Below are positions 1-6,816 of a DNA stretch of 9,951 nt, in pieces. Position numbers and translations under genes: made by a program. This stretch comes from Treponema sp. GTDB lineage: Bacteria > Spirochaetota > Spirochaetia > Treponematales > Rectinemataceae. Numbering within the stretch: position 1 is the first letter of the stretch; each line of letters starts with the position of its first letter. The stretch is taken from NCBI GenBank assembly GCA_017849315.1, contig JAFIHQ010000098.1:1-9951 (forward strand), given 5' to 3'. The notes below the pieces were generated by a model that saw only the letters and a list, made by a program, of their open reading frames with translations, ran no database searches and had not been told where the DNA came from.

Positions 1-1716
1 AACGTGGACATGCTCCTGCCCGGCGAAAAAGGTACGAGCGGTCTTTCCGTGGCCTTTGGAAAAGCCGACGCAGCGCCCATGAAGGAACTGATGAATGTCA
101 CCTGGCTGGACGACGCACATACCACCATCCAGTTTTCCAGGACGCTCTTTGCGAAGCCACAGGGACAAGACCAGGCTATTCCTTTTACCTATAAGAAAAT
201 ATATAACTTTAAGGACAACGAATACATGTTTGGGATGGCTATCAGCCTGGAAAACTCCCAGAATGCCGACCTGCCCTTAAATGCAAACGGTACAGCCTAC
301 ACAATTCAAATTGGCCCACAAATTGGACCGGCGTTTAACCCCGCCAACCGCTACTCGGATTTTAGAAAATACATCTACGAAGTGAACGGCAAGAAAAAGA
401 GCGAGAATCCTAAGGTAGGAGTCAAAGAGATTAACGATGCAGCGAGCTGGGCTTCCATCACCGGCAAATACTTTACTTTCATCGCGATTCCTTCTTCGCC
501 CTTCCCACGCTTTGAGTATATGCAGGGCACCGATCCTGTGTTGCAACAGACCGACTGGATTTTCATGTCCAGGCCGGCAATTCAGAGTTCGCGGCAGACA
601 GATACCTACTACTTCTATTTTGGCCCCAAAACTCCGGGCGAGCTTGCCAAATACGAATACGCCGACAAAAATCCCTACGGTTTGAGCTCGCTCAAGCTGG
701 AAGATACCATCGAGCAATCGAACATGCTTGGATGGCTGGAAAACATCCTCAAGTTCCTGCTCGATATTTTCTACAAGATCATTCCAAATTACGGCGTCGC
801 CATTATTCTGGTCACCATCCTCATCAAAGCGATCTTTTATCCGCTCACCAAGAAGGGCTCTTTCGCTACTGCCAGAATGCAGGAGCTTCAGCCGCAGATT
901 CAGGAGCTGCAGGTCAAGTACAAGGGGAATCAGGAAAAGCTCAATCAGGAGATGGCGGAGCTCTATAAGCGGGAACACTACAACCCGATGTCCGGCTGTT
1001 TGCCCATGCTCATCCAGTTGCCGCTCTTCTTTGCCATGTACAACCTGTTTAGCAATCACTTCGAGTTGCGCGGTGCAAGTTTCATTCCTGGATGGATTTA
1101 CGACTTGTCACAGCCGGAAAGCATTATAAGCTTTGGCGGCTTCAGGTTGCCTTTACTTGGCTGGACCGCGCTGCGTGCCTTGCCCATTATCTATTTGGTG
1201 AGCCAGCTTCTGTACGGTAAATTCACCCAGCAGCCGCAATCCCAGCAGAATCAGCAGGCTGCGGCGCAGATGAAGCTGATGACCTTCGGCATGCCTATCA
1301 TTTTCTTCTTCATCCTATACGATGTGCCATCTGGCTTACTTATTTACTGGATTGTGAATAACGTTATTACGATCATTCAACAGATGATCATCAACAACAT
1401 GATGAAAAAGCACAAGGCAGAAACCCTTGCAATGGCAGGGCCCGTATTGGTAGGTACGTCCGTTGAAGCCGACGTCAAAGCGAACAGTACAAAATCAAGT
1501 ACTATAAAGACTTCAGCAGTTACCAAGGGAACAGGCGCATCCAGGCGGAGCAATTCCAAGGGGCAAAAGTCTGGAGGTTCACGGCAGGGAGAGGACTTTA
1601 GCGCGCGCGTCGTCAACTGGTTAGAGAAAAAGGCCGACAATACTCAAAAAGATGCAGGCAAGAAGGATAAGAAGACCAGCCGCAAGTCCGGTGACAAAAA
1701 AGAAAGCAAGCGTTGA
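1..1716 (+). CDS. yidC: Membrane protein insertase YidC (5' end missing)
   Basis: YidC/Oxa1/Alb3 insertase, which places proteins in the inner membrane alone or with SecYEG. The frame is open from base 1, so the first transmembrane helix and the start lie upstream; 571 codons are present. Codons 1 to about 235 match the periplasmic P1 beta-sandwich domain of Gram-negative YidC. The conserved core follows: a membrane segment at about 243-262, another at 263-285 ending in FYPLTKK, a charged cytoplasmic helical hairpin (about 290-325), then segments near 332-352, 380-405 and 427-465 containing PSGLLIYWIVNN. The positive residue of the hydrophilic groove, Arg in E. coli (IVRGIMYPLT), is Lys here (codon 276, LIKAIFYPLT). 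A tail of about 100 residues after the last helix is rich in Lys, Arg, Ser and Thr, as in tails that contact ribosomes. The stop is followed by the jag ribosome binding site. Family certain; the tail's role is inferred. Confidence 0.97.
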   Translation, partial: NVDMLLPGEKGTSGLSVAFGKADAAPMKELMNVTWLDDAHTTIQFSRTLFAKPQGQDQAIPFTYKKIYNFKDNEYMFGMAISLENSQNADLPLNANGTAYTIQIGPQIGPAFNPANRYSDFRKYIYEVNGKKKSENPKVGVKEINDAASWASITGKYFTFIAIPSSPFPRFEYMQGTDPVLQQTDWIFMSRPAIQSSRQTDTYYFYFGPKTPGELAKYEYADKNPYGLSSLKLEDTIEQSNMLGWLENILKFLLDIFYKIIPNYGVAIILVTILIKAIFYPLTKKGSFATARMQELQPQIQELQVKYKGNQEKLNQEMAELYKREHYNPMSGCLPMLIQLPLFFAMYNLFSNHFELRGASFIPGWIYDLSQPESIISFGGFRLPLLGWTALRALPIIYLVSQLLYGKFTQQPQSQQNQQAAAQMKLMTFGMPIIFFFILYDVPSGLLIYWIVNNVITIIQQMIINNMMKKHKAETLAMAGPVLVGTSVEADVKANSTKSSTIKTSAVTKGTGASRRSNSKGQKSGGSRQGEDFSARVVNWLEKKADNTQKDAGKKDKKTSRKSGDKKESKR

Positions 1717-1729
1717 AGGAGTTAGGTAC

Positions 1730-2494
1730 ATGATATACGAATTTGAAGGCAAGACCGAAAGGGAGGCTATCGAAGAGGCAGCCAACCAGTTGGGGCTGGA
1801 AACTGACGAATTTGATGTCGAAATAGTGGAAAATCAGGCGGGAAGTCTGTTCAAGAAAGGCAAGGTTCGAATTCGCGTGCACACCCGAGATTCGGAAGAG
1901 GCGCACGATCTTGCGAATGTGAGCGCGGGGAATTCCTATGAACCGGACCTGCAAAGCTCCGCGGACCGCACAGAAGAAGGTTGGGCGCAGGAGTCGCGCG
2001 AATCACAGGAGTCCAGAGAACCGCTCGTACCAAACGACGAATTTGAGCTCAAGATGATTGAATGGGTAAAGACCGTCGTGGAAAAGATGGGCTATCCTGC
2101 CAAGGTTTCGGTTCTTTTCAGGGAAGACAAAAAGATCGGTCTCAGAATTGAAACGGACAACACTGCAATGATCATCGGCAAGAAGGGCAAGAACATCGAC
2201 GCTCTGCAGTTGCTGGCCAATGTTTATGCGGGCAAGCTCGGGAGAGAGGATATGAAGATCATTCTTGACTCCGAGAATTACCGTATTCGGCGGGAAGAAT
2301 TGCTCGTAAGAATGGCGTATGAATCGGCCGAACAGGTCAGAAAGACAGGCCACTCCGTATTGCTCGAACCTATGAATCCTTTTGAGCGCAGGATTATCCA
2401 TACGACGCTCAATGACATTGTCGATATTGAAACCAAGAGTGAAGGCGAAGGGCTCTATAAGCAAGTAAGGGTAATGTTCCGGGGCAGGAAGTAA
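1730..2494 (+). CDS. jag: Jag/KhpB-type RNA-binding protein (SpoIIIJ-associated)
   Basis: Cytoplasmic RNA-binding protein of the Jag/KhpB (EloR) family, which is typically encoded beside yidC. The ATG at 1730 is chosen because AAGGAG (1716-1721) lies 8 bases upstream and the product then begins exactly with the Jag_N domain (MIYEFEGKTEREAIEEA, residues 1-50). The frame is open further upstream to 1652, but that part overlaps the yidC end and reads as its shadow. Residues 52-103 form a charged, probably disordered linker with an ESRESQESRE repeat. Residues 105-180 are a KH domain with the GxxG loop IIGKKGKNIDALQ (148-160). Residues 182-250 are an R3H domain with the Arg-x3-His signature (R220, H224 in ERRIIHTTLND). 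The length of 254 residues is normal. The yidC stop lies 13 bases upstream, so the two genes are probably cotranscribed. The RNA targets cannot be read from sequence. Confidence 0.95.
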   Translation: MIYEFEGKTEREAIEEAANQLGLETDEFDVEIVENQAGSLFKKGKVRIRVHTRDSEEAHDLANVSAGNSYEPDLQSSADRTEEGWAQESRESQESREPLVPNDEFELKMIEWVKTVVEKMGYPAKVSVLFREDKKIGLRIETDNTAMIIGKKGKNIDALQLLANVYAGKLGREDMKIILDSENYRIRREELLVRMAYESAEQVRKTGHSVLLEPMNPFERRIIHTTLNDIVDIETKSEGEGLYKQVRVMFRGRK

Positions 2495-2520
2495 TACCTG
2501 CAGGGAATCTTGTGCAGGTA
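2495..2520 (+). other. Short hairpin right after the jag stop
   Basis: TACCTGCA (2495-2502) and TGCAGGTA (2513-2520) are perfect reverse complements separated by 10 bases, starting at the base after the jag stop codon. No T-run follows, so it is not a standard intrinsic terminator, though it could protect the mRNA end or slow transcription. The same TACCTGCA word recurs downstream (2636-2643 and 2670-2677), so the hairpin may instead be part of the local repeat cluster. Confidence 0.45.
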
Positions 2521-2522
2521 CG

Positions 2523-2593
2523 GTGCGCGGGCGTGCCGGTATAGTGCGCGGGCGTGCCGGTATAGTGCGCGGGCGTGCCGGTATAGTGCGCGG
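2523..2593. repeat. Tandem repeat: three exact 21-bp units plus a partial fourth
   Basis: Three identical 21-bp units occupy 2523-2543, 2544-2564 and 2565-2585; each starts GTGCGCGGGCG and ends TGCCGGTATA. A fourth starts at 2586, matches for 8 bases (GTGCGCGG) and then diverges. The unit length is a multiple of 3 and all three minus-strand frames are open, giving peptide repeats such as HYTGTPA, but no family is recognisable. I regard the array as non-coding. An 11-bp inverted repeat brackets it: TGTGCAGGTAC (2511-2521) against GTACCTGCACA (2669-2679), with another GTACCTGCA at 2635-2643. Bases 2594-2729 show nothing else I can identify. Confidence 0.93.
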
Positions 2594-2729
2594 CGAGCGT
2601 GATGGAGCGCTGACTTGATACAGCTCGAACGCCAGTACCTGCATTGTGGCTGTAGCTGCCCTGAGCCTGTACCTGCACAGAGTTTGGCACCATAAAAGGT
2701 TGCCTTGGCGTGCCATGACTCGTCGGTCA

Positions 2730-2860
2730 AATATCGTAAATCTATTATAGATAAAATAATATTTTATAATATAAAAATTTAGATATTTTTTAAGCGATTC
2801 TCTAACTTGACCGCCTCACGGTTTAGGGTCTAATATATTCCGAAATTTTATCAAGATGGT
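2730..2860. other. AT-rich intergenic block before the rnf promoter
   Basis: Composition changes abruptly from the GC-rich repeat region to a stretch made almost wholly of A and T between about 2731 and 2795. It contains a small perfect hairpin (ATCTA 2740-2744 with TAGAT 2748-2752) and a run of six or more T near 2786-2791. There is no open frame of interest. Such blocks upstream of a promoter can serve as an UP element or a protein-binding site, but nothing here proves that. Confidence 0.5.
2807..2836 (+). promoter_or_regulatory. Putative sigma-70 promoter of the rnf operon
   Basis: TTGACC (2807-2812) matches the -35 consensus in five of six positions. TAATAT (2831-2836) stands 18 bases downstream as a -10 with four matches. 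It is the best pair in the gap before rnfC, lies just after an AT-rich block and would give a leader of roughly 125 bases. An overlapping TATATT (2834-2839) is a better -10 word but at a poor spacing of 21. Prediction by eye only. Confidence 0.5.
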
Positions 2861-2864
2861 TTAG

Positions 2865-2957
2865 TTTGCCCCTGTCCTCAAGCATGCCTTTGTAAAGCAT
2901 TGTGTATGCCTAATTGACAGGACAGCATTTGCGAGTGGACTTGAGCCTGCAAAGGAG
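2865..2957 (+). promoter_or_regulatory. rnfC leader with two mutually exclusive stems
   Basis: CTGTCCT (2872-2878) can pair with AGGACAG (2919-2925). CTCAAG (2877-2882) can pair instead with CTTGAG (2940-2945), which ends six bases before the rnfC ribosome binding site AAAGGAG (2951-2957). The two stems share bases 2877-2878 and cannot both form in full. This could be a switch controlling rnfC translation, but the stems are only 7 and 6 bp and may be chance. I recognise no known riboswitch class. Confidence 0.25.
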
Positions 2958-2968
2958 ATTTTTCCATC

Positions 2969-4324
2969 ATGGCTATCAAAACTTTCAGGGGTGGCGCACA
3001 TCCACCCGAGAAGAAGGATCGCTCTGGCGGTCTTGCCATAGAAAGAATAGGCGACGTCAAGCGTGTATTCATCCCGGTCAACCAGCATTTTGGCGCTCCG
3101 ATCAAGCCGATTGTAGCGGTTGGGGACGCGGTAAAGCGCGGTCAGAAGATCGCAGATGGCAACAGTATGATGACCGTACCGCTTCACGCGTCTATTGCCG
3201 GTGTTGTCAAGAAAATCGAGCCAAGACTCTTGTGCAACAATCAGGAAGGGCCTTGTATCGTTATTGAGGCACAGGAAGACGTCGCGGGCGACGAATTCAT
3301 GGCGCCTCTGGATGCCTTTAGCTGCACCAAAGAACAGGCGCTTGAGCGCATTAGGGCGGCGGGCATTATCGGCATGGGGGGCGCAGGCTTCCCGACGCAC
3401 GTAAAGCTCGCTCCGTCCAAGCCGATTTCGCTCGTGATTGCAAACGGCGCGGAGTGTGAGCCGTATCTCACGATTGACGAGCGGACAATGATCGAGCGGC
3501 CCGAGGATGTGGTCGAAGGTCTTGCCATTACGATGAAGATTGTCGGCGCGCCCGAAGGCGTTATCGCTGTGGAACAGAATAAGGCACGGGCAGTTCCGCT
3601 TCTTGAAAAGGCGATTTCTGCAAGTCCGCGCACCCGGGATGGCATGAAGATGCGCGTCCAGGTGCTCAAGACGAAGTACCCGCAAGGCGGCGAAAAGATG
3701 CTTATTACGGCGCTCACAGGCAAGGAAGTACCATCTGGCGGCCTGCCCATGGACGTGGGCTGCGTGGTGGACAATGTGGGGACGCTGTGCGCCATTGTGG
3801 AGGCGTTCCGGGATGGCAAGCCACTTATAGAGCGCGGTTTGACGCTCTCTGGCGGAGCCTGCACAAAGCCTGCGAATGTCGTGGTGCCGGTTGGCACACT
3901 GGTATCGGATTTGGTCGCCGCAGGCGCGGCGCAGGTAAACGAGGACGGGTTGCGCAAAGTGGTGTTCGGCGGGCCGATGATGGGGGTGGCGGTGCCGAAC
4001 TACGAGATTCCGGTGCAAAAGAACACGTCTGGGGTGCTTTTCATGGGGAAGGAGGAGGTGCGGCCCGCCGAGGAGGAGCCGTGCATCAGGTGCGGGCGCT
4101 GCATGCGCGCCTGCGGCTGCAGCCTCTCCCCTGCCCTGCTTGCCGTAGCCATTGAAACGAACAACTACAAGGAAGCCGAGAAAATCGGCCTCATGGATTG
4201 TATCGAATGTGGGTCCTGTTCCTTCGTATGCCCGGCACACCGTCAGCTTGTGCAGAAATTCAGGCTTGGCAAGCAGGTTCTGCGCACTATGAAGCAAAAA
4301 GAAAAGGAGGCGCAGAATGCCTGA
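2969..4324 (+). CDS. rnfC: Electron transport complex subunit RnfC
   Basis: Peripheral NADH-dehydrogenase-like subunit of the Rnf complex, bearing FMN and two [4Fe-4S] clusters; it passes electrons to or from NAD on the cytoplasmic side. 451 residues, normal for the anaerobe type. The N-terminus has the family hallmark FRGGAHPP (6-13). GIIGMGGAGFPTHVKL (132-147) and NGAECEPYLTIDERTM (159-174) are the nucleotide/flavin-binding motifs shared with NuoF. An SLBB-like region follows (about 250-330). Ferredoxin motifs are C372-x2-C375-x2-C378-x3-C382 and C411-x2-C414-x2-C417-x3-C421-P. In the first, the Pro usual after the fourth Cys is Gly, and another Cys follows (C384). ATG 2969 has AAAGGAG 11 bases upstream. 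This is the first gene of the operon and overlaps rnfD by 8 bases. A 478-codon open frame on the opposite strand (2861-4297) is only its shadow. Confidence 0.98.
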   Translation: MAIKTFRGGAHPPEKKDRSGGLAIERIGDVKRVFIPVNQHFGAPIKPIVAVGDAVKRGQKIADGNSMMTVPLHASIAGVVKKIEPRLLCNNQEGPCIVIEAQEDVAGDEFMAPLDAFSCTKEQALERIRAAGIIGMGGAGFPTHVKLAPSKPISLVIANGAECEPYLTIDERTMIERPEDVVEGLAITMKIVGAPEGVIAVEQNKARAVPLLEKAISASPRTRDGMKMRVQVLKTKYPQGGEKMLITALTGKEVPSGGLPMDVGCVVDNVGTLCAIVEAFRDGKPLIERGLTLSGGACTKPANVVVPVGTLVSDLVAAGAAQVNEDGLRKVVFGGPMMGVAVPNYEIPVQKNTSGVLFMGKEEVRPAEEEPCIRCGRCMRACGCSLSPALLAVAIETNNYKEAEKIGLMDCIECGSCSFVCPAHRQLVQKFRLGKQVLRTMKQKEKEAQNA

Positions 4325-5399
4325 TAAGCCCGAGAAAAGACTTCATCTTTCATCGAGCCCTCATATTAACTCGCCAGTGAGCGTTTCCAGCCTCATGCTC
4401 TCCGTAGTCTTGGCCCTTATTCCGAGCACTATATACGGAATTTATCTTTACGGCATCTTTGCTCTGGCTTCTGTGCTCGTTTCTGTAGCCACTGCAGTCA
4501 TTGGCGAATACCTCTTCCGCAAGATCATTAAGGCCAGCACCACCATCACCGATGGCTCTGCCATTGTCACTGGTATGCTGGTTGCGCTCATTGTGCCGCC
4601 CAAGACCCCACTCTGGATGGTCGCGCTCGGCTCGCTCTTTGCTATTATCGTTGTAAAAGAATTTTTTGGCGGTTTGGGCTCCAACCCCTTTAACCCCGCC
4701 CTCGCGGCCCGCGCCTTCTTGTTGATGAGCTTCCCCGCCGCGATGACCACCTGGACCATGCCCAAAGGCCTTGTCGTCCACGCCGACGCCTTGACCTCCG
4801 CCTCCAAGCTCGCCGACGCAACCGCGGCGGCCACGAGCCAAGTGGCCGATGCCGTGAGCACCGCGACGCCGCTCGGGCTACTGCATGGCCATTACACCAT
4901 TGCACAGATCGCTCAGTACTATGGTGCAAGCAGTACCGGGGACTTCTACAAACAATTGTTCCTTGGCTTTAGGCCGGGTTCGATGGGAGAAAGCTCCATC
5001 CTGCTTATTCTGCTTGGCGGCCTATTGCTGCTCTCACTCGGGGTCATTCAGTGGATTATTCCCGTGAGCGTTATCGGCTCCACCTTCGTGTTTGCATGGA
5101 TTCTTGGACTGGATCCCGTGTTTACGATCCTTACCGGAGGCGTGGTCTTTGCCGCCTTCTTTATGGCGACGGATTATGTTACGCGGCCGCTCACCCCGCT
5201 TGGCCAGGTGTTGTACGGAGTCGGCATAGGACTGATTATCGTAATAATTCGGGAATTCGGCGGTTACCCCGAGGGCGTAACCTACGCAATTCTCATAATG
5301 AACATCATCACGCCGTACCTCAATAAGCTAAAGACCAAAAAATATGGCTATGTTGCGCCTCCAAAGCCCGTCAAGGCAGTAAAGGGGGCATCGAAATGA
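4317..5399 (+). CDS. rnfD: Electron transport complex subunit RnfD
   Basis: Integral membrane subunit, homologous to NqrB, carrying covalent FMN and forming part of the ion-translocating core. It starts at ATG 4317 inside the end of rnfC, with AAGGAGG (4304-4310) six bases upstream. The 360 residues include many hydrophobic helices (for example 22-62, 82-115, about 220-245 and 290-318). GGLGSNPFNPALAARAF (118-134) is a strong family motif. The probable FMN-bearing threonine is T184 in STATPLG (181-187), where the usual motif is SGAT. Before it, residues about 156-180 form an Ala/Ser/Thr-rich, low-complexity stretch encoded by unusually GC-rich DNA, perhaps a clade-specific loop. The stop overlaps the rnfG start (ATGA). 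Confidence 0.97.
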   Translation: MPDKPEKRLHLSSSPHINSPVSVSSLMLSVVLALIPSTIYGIYLYGIFALASVLVSVATAVIGEYLFRKIIKASTTITDGSAIVTGMLVALIVPPKTPLWMVALGSLFAIIVVKEFFGGLGSNPFNPALAARAFLLMSFPAAMTTWTMPKGLVVHADALTSASKLADATAAATSQVADAVSTATPLGLLHGHYTIAQIAQYYGASSTGDFYKQLFLGFRPGSMGESSILLILLGGLLLLSLGVIQWIIPVSVIGSTFVFAWILGLDPVFTILTGGVVFAAFFMATDYVTRPLTPLGQVLYGVGIGLIIVIIREFGGYPEGVTYAILIMNIITPYLNKLKTKKYGYVAPPKPVKAVKGASK

Positions 5400-6142
5400 A
5401 AAACAACATAATAAGACTTGGTCTGATTCTTGCGGCCTTTGCGGTTGTGGCGTGCGCGAGCCTGGCTGTGGTCTATCAAGTTACCGAGCCGGCGATTGCG
5501 TCGCAGGCGCAGGATGCGCTCAACAGTTCGCTCAAGGAACTTTTCCCCGAAGCTACATCGCACGAAGACATAAAGGGCGCCGTTAGTTCCAGCGACGAGA
5601 CTGTCAAGATTGAGGAAGCGTACCTCGTAAAGAACGACCTTGCACCGCTTGGTGTCGCCATAAAGGCAACAACGGCGAGCTACAAAGGCCCGGCGACGGT
5701 GCTTATAGGTGTGAGGCTGGACAGAAGCATAACCGGTGTTCATATCCTCGAGATGTCCGATACGCCTGGATTGGGCGCCAATGCTGCAAGTTCTACCTAC
5801 TATGTGGACAAGGCAAAGAAGATCACTTTCCCTGGTCAGTTTACCGGCAAGTACATAACCGATAAGTTCGAAGTAAAAACCGACGTTATTCCGATAACGG
5901 CAGCTACGGTCACATCCAAAGCGATTACAAAGGCTGTCAAAGTGGCGAGCGCCTCTGCGGGGGAGTACCTCCAGGCCATGGCTCTGGGGACCGCGGCGCC
6001 ATCAGCAATCTCGGGCGCTTCTCAGGAGGCGGCTCAACCCGCTGCTGAAGCCACTTCCGGCGCCTCGGCCACGAGTTCGGGCAGCGCCACGACGCAGCCT
6101 GCAAAGCCTGCTGCTGAAACCACTTCGGGGGCATCTCAATGA
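5396..6142 (+). CDS. rnfG: Electron transport complex subunit RnfG, with low-complexity C-terminal tail
   Basis: Membrane-anchored, mostly extracytoplasmic flavoprotein (NqrC homologue) holding covalent FMN and relaying electrons within Rnf. ATG 5396 overlaps the rnfD stop by 4 bases and has a purine-rich AAAGGGGG site just upstream. One N-terminal hydrophobic helix (about 7-27) is followed by an FMN-binding domain. The flavin-accepting threonine is probably T171 in TAATVTS (168-174), which ApbE/Ftp would flavinylate; the usual SGATxT has Ala for Gly here. VVAC (17-20) fits a loose lipobox, but the hydrophobic stretch continues past it, so I favour a plain anchor. Residues about 197-248 are an Ala/Ser/Thr/Gly/Pro tail with two near-identical 10-mers (PAAEATSGAS 215-224, PAAETTSGAS 238-247). 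This explains 248 residues against about 200 in E. coli. Confidence 0.96.
   Translation: MKNNIIRLGLILAAFAVVACASLAVVYQVTEPAIASQAQDALNSSLKELFPEATSHEDIKGAVSSSDETVKIEEAYLVKNDLAPLGVAIKATTASYKGPATVLIGVRLDRSITGVHILEMSDTPGLGANAASSTYYVDKAKKITFPGQFTGKYITDKFEVKTDVIPITAATVTSKAITKAVKVASASAGEYLQAMALGTAAPSAISGASQEAAQPAAEATSGASATSSGSATTQPAKPAAETTSGASQ
6038..6136 (+). repeat. Direct repeat in the 3' end of rnfG
   Basis: Two 30-base segments, 6038-6067 and 6107-6136, encode nearly the same decapeptide (PAAEATSGAS and PAAETTSGAS) with several synonymous differences. They lie in an Ala/Ser/Thr-rich tail outside the FMN-binding domain. The silent differences argue for an older duplication or selection on the peptide rather than a fresh slippage event. 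Confidence 0.7.
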
Positions 6143-6816
6143 GTGAAGAAGGAAAAGATACAAGAAGCTTTTGGCAAGTCTTTAAGGCAGGCCTTGTCTT
6201 TGAAAATCCTTTGTTGGTTTTGATGATTGGCCTCTGCTCTTCCTTGGCAGTCACATCGAATGTGTCCAATGGGATCGGCATGGGGCTGGCGATGACCTTC
6301 GTTCTGCTTTTCTCCGAGATCTTTATCTCGGCCTTCAGAAAGCTGATTCCGAACGGAGCGCGTCTTCCTATTTTTATCATCATCATTGCGGCATTTACCA
6401 CGATTGTCGACCTCGTGATGAAGGCGTACTTCCCTGACCTTTCCAAGAGCATGGGCGTTTTTATTCCGCTCATCGTTGTAAACTGCATCATCATGGGGCG
6501 CGTCGAAGCGTATTCCTCCAAACAGAGGGTCGTTTCTTCCATTGCGGATGCTTTGGGCATGGGCCTTGGCTATACGTGGGTACTCATTGTCATCTCCGCA
6601 GTGCGGGAACTTCTTGGCAATGGGACGTTTGCCGGTATCCAAGTTATGCCCGTCTCGTACACACCAATTCTGTTCTTTATCCTGCCACCAGGCGGCTTCC
6701 TTGTGTTCGGTCTTTTGATTTCTGCAAACAACGCCATCAAGAGGTCGATAAATAAGCGTGAGACCTTGGCTGCCAAGCAGGTGTCCGATCAGCAGAAAGC
6801 AAAGGAGAATGCATAA
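6139..6816 (+). CDS. rnfE: Electron transport complex subunit RnfE
   Basis: Polytopic inner-membrane subunit, homologous to NqrD, that pairs with RnfA. In Rnf/Nqr the A/E (D/E) pair holds an iron-sulfur cluster within the membrane through Cys residues from both halves. 225 residues with about six helices. The family motifs are ENPLLVLMIGLCSSLAVTS (22-40, Cys33), NGIGMGLAMTFVLLFSE (44-60) and IPLIVVNCIIMGRVEA (109-124, Cys116). The residue after Cys33 is Ser, where the family usually has Pro (GLCPxLAVT). ATG 6139 overlaps the rnfG stop by 4 bases (ATGA), implying translational coupling. The stop at 6814-6816 directly abuts the rnfA start. Confidence 0.97.
   Translation: MSEEGKDTRSFWQVFKAGLVFENPLLVLMIGLCSSLAVTSNVSNGIGMGLAMTFVLLFSEIFISAFRKLIPNGARLPIFIIIIAAFTTIVDLVMKAYFPDLSKSMGVFIPLIVVNCIIMGRVEAYSSKQRVVSSIADALGMGLGYTWVLIVISAVRELLGNGTFAGIQVMPVSYTPILFFILPPGGFLVFGLLISANNAIKRSINKRETLAAKQVSDQQKAKENA

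Noticed and set aside
277..1059. 260-codon minus-strand frame opposite yidC
   Set aside because: Fully contained in the conserved yidC core on the other strand; no motifs.
2495..2593. CRISPR array
   Set aside because: The 21-bp units abut with no spacers, so this is a simple tandem repeat.
2003..2716. 237-codon minus-strand frame spanning the jag end and the 21-bp repeats
   Set aside because: Half is the antisense of jag and half is the repeat array, which is open in all three minus frames. No family resemblance.
2861..4297. 478-codon open frame on the minus strand
   Set aside because: It lies wholly opposite rnfC, which has clear motifs and a ribosome binding site. The antisense translation has no recognisable domain and is His/Arg-rich, typical of a codon-bias shadow.
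5437..5458. RnfG as a lipoprotein (VVAC at residues 17-20)
   Set aside because: The hydrophobic segment continues beyond the Cys and Rnf/Nqr G/C subunits are helix-anchored; the match to a lipobox is probably chance.
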